This document shows positions 56,164-64,000 of a DNA stretch of 64,000 nt, piece by piece; position 1 is the stretch's first letter; each line of letters starts with the position of its first letter. A program made the translations under genes and the position numbers. This DNA is from Brachionus plicatilis (lineage: Eukaryota > Rotifera > Eurotatoria > Ploima > Brachionidae): contig QEOQ01000694.1 in assembly GCA_010279815.1 (NCBI GenBank), forward strand, positions 942,423 through 1,006,422, read 5' to 3'. The notes under the pieces were generated by a model that was not told the origin of the DNA, did no database searches, and saw nothing but the letters and a program-made list of their open reading frames with translations.

Positions 56164-59100
56164 ATGTTGGTATTTATATTTTTATTTGGGATCACCCAGG
56201 CTTTAATCAAAGGTAAATTATCACTTGTTGAATAATCAAAGCACCTTTTTTACAGCAAGATGATTCGATTGTTTACTTAAATTTAATTTCAGAAAATTTA
56301 ATTTATTTATTAGTCTTTATTTTATCATTTTTTAGATTAATGATAAAATTTCAAATCAAGTAATAATTTTAGGATTTTTGACATCAAAGAAAAGAATATT
56401 TAAATATTGACAAATGAACTAATGCATCCTGTTTAAAATTTTTTCTTTTTAATTATCTTAGTAGATATTAACCATTTTTTATTTCATGAAGTGTAAAAGC
56501 TTATTTATTAAATTCAGATCTTTTCGATTCATTAAGCATATATTATCTCTTTAAGTATGTACGTAATTGATTCACCAATTTGGTGGTTCTTTCGAGATAT
56601 GGTAGTTAAATGATTTTCTTTTAATAAATACATCAGTTTCTATAGTTTTTTTATTAATCCAAACTGTGTATCGCTCAGATCATTATCTTTTGTAATCTTT
56701 GTAGTCTTACTATAAAAAAGATTTTAAAATCAAAAATTTTGAATAATATTTGTTTATTTTACTAAGCAATTCAAATCGTTTTAAAGTAAAGGTATAGGTA
56801 AAGAACTTGTCGACGGGCCATTAATTTAAGCAAATTTGAAAAACTGGTTAAATTTATAACGAATTAAAGTTCAAACTGGTTTTAACCAAATTTTTTCATA
56901 TTTTTTTAAAAGATCTTTTATTAAATATTGTAATTAAATCAAAAAAAGAGGTTTTTAAAAATTCTGAATTATTGGAATTAAAATTTTATAATTTTATCAA
57001 AAAATCGCTTACAATTTTTCAAAATCATCGAAAAACAGGCAAAAGTTTTTCTTTATTTTCCTTTTCTCATCTCATCAAATATTAAAAAGAGGAAGAAAAA
57101 ATTAATTATTCAATTTAAAGACAAAACTATCATGATCTATAGTATTTATACAAGAGTTGTTCCTCAAGTCGCTATTTTTCAAGTCTTTCGACCAAAAAGT
57201 CAAGTCAAGTTTACACTTTACTTGTTTTTGGTTTTGGTTTTGGTTTTTAATTTTTTTGTTAACAAAATGATTCAATTAAAAATGTAAACGTTTAAGAGAT
57301 TTTAGAGAAAAAAAAATTCAAATTCAATTTTTACAAAAACTTTAATTTAGTAAAGATGAAATCAAACAAAACATCAACTCAAGTAATTATTTAACTTTTT
57401 ACTCATAAAAAAATTCAACTCAAGTTAAGACTTGGACTTGACTTAAGACTTGAAACTTGAGAAACAACTCTGATTTATACACTGGAAATTTAAAAACACC
57501 GAAAACGGTCATAATATGTATAAATTTTACAATAATTTTACTATGAAATTTAGTTGCATTTAATTTTATTTTAATTTCAGTTCATTTTTTTAATCAGATT
57601 TTTACCAGTCTATTATGTTTAATAATTAGATAGGAATTTTGAAATTTTAAATAATTTAATAATAATAAATAATTAATAAAATCAGCTTCAATTCAACTCT
57701 TCTTTATTAAAAATTAAAAAATAAAGTAATTCCATTTGTAAAATTTTTAAAATTTGATGTTATTTAAATAAAAGTCATATTTAATGGCAAATTATATAGT
57801 TGAATAATTTTTCTTAAATCATTTTAAATTTTTTTAACTACCATATTGATGCAATCCGTGGCTTGAGCTAGCATGCTCATGACATCCGTCCTGAACTTGA
57901 TTTTAGCTTAATATTGTCCAAAGTGGACAACTTTGTCAGAAGTTGATAATTGGAGGTGAGAGGTTTCGCATAAAAAATTTTAATAAAAAGCTAGTTGTCT
58001 TTTTCATGACTTAATTTCAACTCAATATATTTTAACAAATTTATCAAGTTGAATTTATTTATTAAAATTATCCATCTTTATAAAATAAAAGTTTAATGAT
58101 CAAAAAACAAATAATTGTATTTGGACAGTTTATTTAATAGATTTTTTAATTAAAATAAGAGTAACATAAGATGAAAAAAAAAAATTAATTTTTTTTCAAT
58201 TTAGGTCTTGATTTTTATTTATTAATGCAACTTAAATTAGAAATAAATAAAATTTAAATATTTAAAATTGTTTAAGTAAAGGCCGAAAATAATTATTTAC
58301 ATGTTATCGAGTGTAAACCACTAGAAAACTTAAATCTTGATGAAGATTCAGAATTCAAAAGAAATTATTCTCTAAACGGAATGATACAAAGCCCAAGCTA
58401 CCCTATCAAATATCCAAAACAATTATCCTGTTATTTTTTAATTCATGGTAATTTAATTTGATTTATAAATAAATTTTAAAAAATCTATCTATTTTATTCT
58501 TGAAAAATAAGCTCCCAAAAATCATATAGTGTCTTTAACAGGTGTCGAAAATTTTGACATCGAACCATCGGTTGACTGTTCTTATGACTATCTTGAAATT
58601 CGTGATGGCAAGTACGGATTCTCACCATTCATAGGTCGTTATTGCGACCAAAATTTGCCTAAATTTCCAATTAACTCGACAGGTCGAAACCTCTGGATCA
58701 AATTTAATTCCGATGAGTCAATAGAAGCTCAAGGATTTCGTATATTTTACCAATTAAAACGGAATGGTAAAGTAAAAGAACTTGACTATTCAACCTATGC
58801 TAAATTATCTCATGAATTTTTAAGTATTTTTAATAAATTATTAAATTTATATTTTAATGTTTGAAATTTTTTAGAGTGTGATGACAAGATATTTGTTGAT
58901 GAAGGACTTGAAGAATTGACAGGCGTTTTGACAAACTATGACATTGAGAATTATTTTGATAAAAACTACCAACAATTTCAAAAATATTTACTAAGAATGT
59001 ACAACTATGTAAATTTTTATCCAATATTAGATTGTACCATTATTTTGGAAACTAGCACAGATAAAAAAGTAATTTCTAAGTTTTTTATTTTGGGACTAAA

Positions 59101-59903
59101 AAAAATATTCATTTTAGATATTTGTTGGAATTGAGGAAATGATAATTGTATCCAGTAAAAATTTAGTTAGTGTAAATAATTTAGATTCGATTGAAAATTG
59201 TTCAGAGAATTTTTTCCAGTTATACGATCATAGTACTTCAATAGAAAATTTAAAGTTAAATTTGTGTACGGGTCAAAAAAATTTATTTTACAAATCTTCG
59301 ACTAACAAAATTTTCATGAGATTTAATTTTGTAAGGCGTTCTAATAGTGACATTTTTAAATTTAAAATAGTTTTCAATCCGTTCACAACAGGTAATTTTT
59401 GGTTTTAATTTTTTTTTAAATTAAGTTTTTTTATTTAAAAATAAGGAACATGTGGCTTTAATGAGACATTTCAATGTGCTGATGAATCGTGTATTAGTCA
59501 ACAATATGTTTGTGATGGCAAGCGAAGCTGCATATTTTCCGAAGATGAAAGCAATTGCAAACAACTATTGATGGCCACAGTTAGGCCGAAATCAGGTAAA
59601 TTTTATAATTGATTGCAAATTTTTTTAACTTATTCAAACATCTTTTAGAATGGTCTCAAGAAAAAAAAACAGAAATCATACATCGAATTATTATCAGCAT
59701 TTTAGGATTTGTTCTTTCCACTATAATTTTATCAGCTATTACTCTATCTTGTAAGCGTAGTATTTACGCTAGCCAAAAACTGAAAAAAGTAATCTTGTTT
59801 TCAATTTAAATTCAACTTAAATTTTCAAACACTTTTTTACTAGGAATTTAAGATAATCAATAAATACCAGCAAACTAAAGAACTCGAAGACGAAATTTTT
59901 TAA
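56164..59903 (+). CDS. CUB and LDL-receptor class A single-pass membrane protein
   Basis: Exon 1 (ATG 56164) encodes a signal peptide, MLVFIFLFGITQAL. After a 2-kb intron (56213-58276) a CUB domain follows: HVIECKPLENL, NGMIQSPSYPIKYPKQLSCY, DCSYDYLEIRDGKYG, GRYCDQNLP and NLWIKFNSDESIEAQGFRI. A second, divergent CUB-like or spacer region follows with its own cysteines. Next is one LDLa module, CGFNETFQCADESCISQQYV then CDGKRSCIFSEDESNC, with the acidic calcium cage. A transmembrane helix follows (IIISILGFVLSTIILSAITL), then a basic stop-transfer stretch SCKRSIY and a short cytoplasmic tail ending EDEIF. The architecture resembles NETO or other CUB-LDLa receptors of neurons, but has only one clear CUB. 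No enzyme domain is present. The exact orthologue is not identified. Confidence 0.8.
57152..57472. mobile_element. hAT-type MITE with 8-bp target duplication
   Basis: The 321-bp element runs from AAGAGTTGTTCCTCAAGT to ACTTGAGAAACAACTCTG, inverted termini that match except for a first-base change. It is flanked by perfect 8-bp repeats ATTTATAC (57144-57151 and 57473-57480). CAGAGTTG-type ends and an 8-bp duplication are characteristic of hAT elements. Subterminal CAAGTC repeats lie inside both ends. It sits in the first intron of the CUB gene. Confidence 0.85.
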
Positions 59904-59991
59904 GAATTATTTATTAAATTTTTCAAAAATAAAATTTGAATATGTCTAGAAATTATTTACTTAAACTAAATGTGTTTTTCCATACAAAAAT

Positions 59992-60369
59992 TTACCATGG
60001 CTGTGGTCTACCTGAATCATGTAGTTGTTCATATTGACCATCGCCAGTCATATAAGGTGTTCCAAATCCGCCTGGACCTGGTCTACCAGCATCGTTAAGT
60101 TGTTCGTATTGACCATCGCCTGTCATGTATGGGGTTCCGCCTTGACCTGGTCCTGGTCTGCCAGCATCGTTAAGTTGTTCGTATTGACCATCGCCTGTCA
60201 TGTATGGGGTTCCGCCTTGACCTGGTCCTGGTCTGCCAGCATCGTTAAGTTGTTCGTATTGACCATCGCCTGTCATGTATGGGGTACCGTCTTGACCCGG
60301 AAAGGGACGACCAGCGTCCGGTAATTGCTCGTATTGTCCATCGCCGGTTGTATATGGAGTGAAACTCAT
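59992..60369 (-). CDS. small tandem-repeat protein, five 25-residue units
   Basis: An intronless 125-residue frame from ATG 60369 consists almost wholly of five units of the form TPYMTGDGQYEQLNDAGRP followed by GPGQGG. Units 2 to 4 are nearly identical, and two 75-bp DNA units (60101-60175 and 60176-60250) are exact copies. First and last units diverge (PDAGRPFPGQDG; HDSGRPQPW). The sequence is Gly, Asp, Gln and Pro rich, acidic, with no Cys, no signal peptide and no membrane segment. Its GC content is well above the surroundings. I know no family with this repeat. It could be a structural or disordered stress protein, but no function can be read from it. It is convergent with the CUB gene, whose stop lies 88 bp away. 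Confidence 0.75.
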   Translation of the reverse strand: MSFTPYTTGDGQYEQLPDAGRPFPGQDGTPYMTGDGQYEQLNDAGRPGPGQGGTPYMTGDGQYEQLNDAGRPGPGQGGTPYMTGDGQYEQLNDAGRPGPGGFGTPYMTGDGQYEQLHDSGRPQPW

Positions 60370-60400
60370 TTTTTAATTTAATTGAAAGAATTCAAACAGG

Positions 60401-60408
60401 TTTTTATA
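60401..60408 (-). promoter_or_regulatory. TATA-box-like element before the repeat protein
   Basis: On the minus strand GTATAAAAACC lies about 32 bp before the ATG at 60369. If used, the 5' leader would be only a few bases. Chance is possible in AT-rich DNA. Confidence 0.4.
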
Positions 60409-60409
60409 C

Positions 60410-61439
60410 TTTGAAAATATTTTATTTTTATTACTAAAAATTAGATGATTAATTTGAATAATCTTATCTATAAAAAGTATGCTTTTATTTCATTTAAAAT
60501 TTTATATGATCAAAATATATGTAAACTTAATTGGATGGAAAACATTTGGCAAATAAAATTTTATAATAATGAGACAGATTAAAAAAATTACGCATTTAAA
60601 ATTAAATTAAAACTTTTTTTTTTACAAAATACGATAAGATAATGAAGCAAGATTAAATAGCTTTAGGCACAGAAATATGTAGAACAGAACCTGATTTTTA
60701 GCTAATTATTCGGCTTTTGATTTAAAGTTCAAATAAAAAATAATCTAAAATAAATATTTATTATGGATGATTGTTTTTGCGACGATTCATTTCCATTTAG
60801 CATTTGGAAAACCAAAATATGCGAATCTGACATTTAGAAAGATATTGAATTAAATTAAAATTTGAATTTGAGATACAAAATTAAAGACATCTTCAAAATA
60901 TTTTAATTGAAAATTTGATTTTTATTGATAATTTGAATTAGAAAAATTATTTTTTTTAATTATTAATTTTATTTGTTTAAATTTGAACAAAATTAAAAAA
61001 AAATTTTAAAGACTTTAAATTCTTGATAAATTTCTAAAATATAACGTAATGATTGCTGTAAATCTTAAATCTTTTTTTTATTAAAAATTAGCATCGAGAT
61101 TTCAACAAAACTCTTTTTTTTTAAATATTATTTCTAATATTATGAAAAAAAGAATTCCACAAAAATCAGCAAAGTAAAATTTTTGATCAAATTTCATATT
61201 TAGAATTTGATTAGAAAATTTTTAAATGCGTGATTAAATTTCATCGAAGATTTTTATATTTTTATTACGTTTGAAAGCTATATTTTTAAAATTTGAAAAA
61301 GGATTTTAATTTTTAAAAAATGCATCGAAATTTAATTGCGCATTTAAAATATTTGGATAAAATTTGAAAAATGAAATTTGATCAAAAATTTAATTCCTAA
61401 ATATTTTTGAAAAATAGCTTAAGCAAAGATTTTGCACGC
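60410..61439. other. AT-rich stretch without genes
   Basis: About 1 kb of low-complexity A/T runs. I find no exon, RNA gene or clear repeat. Confidence 0.45.
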
Positions 61440-61615
61440 AATTAGCAAAATTTAATTAATTTAGTTTCACCATTGTTTGTTGTACCTTGCTGCATCTACA
61501 GAACTAATAATTTTTAACTTTTCAAAAGAATTAAATTTCTTTTTTTGCTTCTTCCCTTTTCTCACAATATGGTTCTATTTTTTCTATCAAATTTCATAAA
61601 ACCAATTAGTACCCT
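61440..61615. repeat. diverged copy of the KATNAL2-intron fold-back arm
   Basis: The run TGCTGCATCTACAGAACTAA then TTTTTAACTTTTCAAAAGAA and later ATCAAATTTCATAAAACC follows the same order as the right arm at 14.54-14.65 kb (TTGCATTTACAGAATTAAG, AAACTTTTAG, AATTTGATAAAACC). This suggests a dispersed repeat family. The left arm is not evident. Confidence 0.45.
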
Positions 61616-61799
61616 ATTCGGTATATTAAAAACTGAACTCTTGATTATCAGATTTTTTGATTATTTTTCTTCATTTTTAAAAGAAATTCCAAAGAAAACC
61701 ATGAAAGAAATGAAAAAAAAAAATTTATTAACTTTATTTCATTTCAACATATGCTAGATTATTAGGCTTTTAATTTTAGAACTGATCAGCTTTGACGCT

Positions 61800-62388
61800 A
61801 TTTTTTTGTTTTTTCAAGGATTGTGATATCTTAATGATTCTCGACCAAGATTCTTGAAGCACTTTTTTATCTTATTTAGAATTCGGTCGGCTTTTATAGT
61901 TGCTAAAGTAAATTGATTGCTCCACTTTAAATCATTTTTAACAAGTAATATCAAATCTTTTTCTGTTGTTATCTCTTGAAATGAGTTATTTTTTGGTCTT
62001 GCAGCGAGTGCATGACATTTTCTTTTCTCTTACCATAGTACATGTATTTACATTTTAGGTTTAGGTTTGTTGACCAAGTATCTTTCCATTTTACTAGAAG
62101 ATCTAGGTCGTTCTGTAGTTCTAATGATCCATCTCTCGGATATTCTGAAATACCAATTAACTGCAAGTCATTGGCATATCCAGGACAAAAACAATTAGAG
62201 CTCTTTAATATACCACTGATGAAGATAATAAATAAGACTGGACCAAGAACAGAGCCTTTTGGTACCCCTCTTCTAATTATTTCCCAATAAAATTCTTCAT
62301 TATCTAATACAGCTCTTTTTTCTCTTTCAATCAAAAACGGCTCTACCAATCTTAGAAGTTGGCCCCTAATCCAATATGATCTTTTCAA
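61800..62388 (-). pseudogene. LINE reverse-transcriptase fragment
   Basis: The minus-strand frame gives SYWIRGQLLRLVEPFLIERE, RRGVPKGSVLGPVLFIIFIS and CPGYANDLQLIGISEY, the RT palm with the YADD box mutated to YAND, so one catalytic Asp is lost. After a stop at about 61969 the frame resumes as EITTEKDLILLVKNDLKWSN and KADRILNKIKKCFKNLGRE. Both ends are truncated. It differs from the LINE at 8.2 kb (GVPKGSVLGP against GVPQGSILDP), so it is another family or an older copy. Confidence 0.85.
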
Positions 62389-62765
62389 AGTAGCTCAGTT
62401 GATTTAAAAAGAAACAGAAAAAATTGGAGACAAATAGAATTTTGATTGATTTTTTTAACTTGTTATTAAATAAATAATAGTAATATTAAGCAATAAAAAA
62501 TGAAATAAATAATCAAATCTTTTTAAGAAACTATTAGAGCAGAAAATATATTAATTTCCTAAATCGTAACTGAATTTTTTTAATTGTTTGCTAATTATCA
62601 ACAGTTTTTAAAAGGAGATGAGCGTCTTCCTTGAGATTACTTTTTTTTATTTTAATTTATCTAATTTAATTTTCTTTAATTTTTTAACTTATCTTGTTAT
62701 TTATTATATTTTTTTTTTTTGATTTTTTTTAATTTACTATTTTTAAATTTTATTTTTATTTTATT

Positions 62766-63520
62766 TTATTTTGTAAAAATTAAGTTAATATTATTAAATA
62801 TTGAAAGTTTAAATGTAGAAAATTTTAACATTATTCTCTTTATCACAAAGCTATTAATTAATCTCGAATAAAAATATCCAAATATTTTTTCTCCTTTAAT
62901 TGTTTTTGATTTTGGTTCGATTTGATTTACACTATGCCTTAAATTATAACTTAAATTTTTTGAGTCATTTCTTATCAATTGAGCTTTAAGATTTTTAGGT
63001 GAATGATATGATAAAACAATATTTTAAAAGAAAAAGAAAGAATATTATTTAAAATTCTATGCTGAAATGCATATAAATTGTACTTTTCTAAAAATTGTTT
63101 ATATCATTCTAGTTTTGAGAATCATATTTGAAATAAAAGAATAGCTTTTAGCCATTTTGATTATTGCATCTTTTGAGAAATATCACAAAAGAGATGAGCA
63201 ATAATCTTAATAAGGCAAAATAAAAGTTTTGAAAAATTGTTTTTTTACTGATGTTGATAGATAGAAGATTCTTTTTACACTGAACAATTTTTTGTTAAAA
63301 ATTAAAGAAATACTTCAAACAAGTTTTGAAACATTTAGATCATAATCTATTTTAAAACCTAAAAGAACTATATCAGTAACAACTTGTATATTATTTCCAC
63401 ATAAATTTATTCTATCCGGGATCTTTTTATGGGAAAAGATCATACAAAATGTTTAAGTCCAGTTAATATCAATTTTGTTATAAAAACACCAATTATTTAG
63501 GTTTTCAATAAAAACCGTAT
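62766..63520 (-). pseudogene. second LINE fragment: thumb region and C-terminus
   Basis: On the minus strand the upstream part reads TFCMIFSHKKIPDRINLCGN then IQVVTDIVLLGFKIDYDL, the thumb region of LINE polymerases. It decays through stops to SYNLRHSVNQIEPKSKTIKG and EKIFGYFYSRLINSF, the usual C-terminal block. It lies upstream of, and is separate from, the RT fragment at 61.8-62.4 kb. Confidence 0.75.
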
Positions 63521-63820
63521 TAACAAACAAACAAGTTTTTAGAAATATTCAAAATTGAAATATTCAAACCCGTATTTTCTAAACTAACATATGCGAAAAA
63601 AAAAGAAAAAAAAAAAGAAAAAAAAGAAGCAAAATTATCAATTTTGTGAAAAAGAGGCATATTATTGTGTAACAGTAACAGTAACAATAAAGAAGATCAA
63701 CCAAATCAAATACGTCGGTAGAAATAAACTAAAAGAATTAAAAGTCTACTATAGCGGGACTCCGTTAGTCGTTCTGCTTTTTTAATTTGGTTAAACTAAA
63801 TTGACCGTAGAATATTAACT

Positions 63821-63839
63821 ATTATTATTATTATTATTA
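63821..63839 (+). repeat. (ATT)n microsatellite, possible LINE tail
   Basis: Six ATT units follow TAGCGGGACTCCGTTAGTC and CCGTAGAATATTAACT. LINE copies elsewhere in the window end in the same type of tail, so this may mark the 3' end of another short plus-strand copy. The nearby A-rich open frame at 63591-63785 is low complexity and not called. Confidence 0.45.
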
Positions 63840-64000
63840 AATAAAAGGCTATTTTTGCTGATTATTAAAAATTAATCTAAAAAAATAATTTGATACTATA
63901 AAAAAATGTTATAAATTCCTAACCTTATACAGTAAAACATATATTATTTTCCACATCGTGTGCAAAAAATGGGCTCTCTAGTGTTACTTTATTTAATTAG

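Noticed and set aside
60025..60324. 99-codon plus-strand frame opposite the tandem-repeat protein
   Set aside because: It is the mirror frame of a repeat array; the minus frame has the ATG, complete unit structure and TATA-like box.
63591..63785. 64-codon frame starting with a long lysine run
   Set aside because: It is driven by an A-rich tract and followed by LINE-tail-like sequence, with no sign of a gene.

Overview
The window is eukaryotic and almost certainly animal nuclear DNA. It is very AT-rich. Genes are split by many tiny introns (about 45-60 nt) with GT(A/T)(A/G) donors and acceptors that mostly end AAG or TAG. The set of conserved genes (METTL17, NAE1, KATNAL2, STK33, CFAP53, SLMAP, a six-EF-hand calretinin-like protein, COG4, CTNNBL1, OPLAH) is typical of a ciliated metazoan. 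Base composition, compact introns and the transposon mix would suit a rotifer such as Brachionus or another small spiralian. That placement is inference; nothing in the window proves it. All orthology calls rest on recalled family sequences, not on database searches.

Layout. 0.3-6 kb: METTL17 (mitoribosome assembly) and NAE1 (neddylation E1 subunit) on +, with a possible small convergent gene at 6.1 kb. 7.2-9.8 kb: a transposon patch with a terminal-inverted-repeat element bearing a perfect 9-bp target duplication and a decayed LINE interrupted by a TA-flanked MITE. 10.8 kb: a small intronless unknown gene. 11.6-16.1 kb: KATNAL2, whose large intron holds a fold-back element and an antisense Helitron-type helicase fragment. 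16.3 kb: tRNA-Ala(TGC). 16.8-18.2 kb: STK33 on -. 18.2-22.9 kb: no gene seen. 22.9-26.1 kb: calretinin-like gene with a 782-bp inverted-repeat transposon in an intron. 26.2-28.3 kb: CFAP53 on -, divergent from SLMAP (29.2-33.1 kb, +). 33.5-37.9 kb: an ABCB6-like half transporter on - whose nucleotide-binding domain has lost every catalytic motif. 38.2-39.2 kb: phosphoserine phosphatase on -. 40.0-43.8 kb: COG4 on +, with a transposon nested inside a LINE tail in one intron. 45.9-48.8 kb: CTNNBL1. 49.0-55.7 kb: 5-oxoprolinase. 56.2-59.9 kb: a CUB/LDLa single-pass membrane protein. 60.0-60.4 kb: a small protein made of five 25-residue tandem repeats, on -. 61.4-64.0 kb: transposon remnants, including two LINE fragments.

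The genes do not form one pathway. Three are ciliary or flagellar (KATNAL2, STK33, CFAP53) and lie within 17 kb, but they are separated by unrelated loci. The points most worth attention are the motif-dead ABCB6 paralogue, the unknown 25-residue repeat protein, and several inverted-repeat elements with precise 8-9 bp target duplications. No wholly new multi-gene system is evident.
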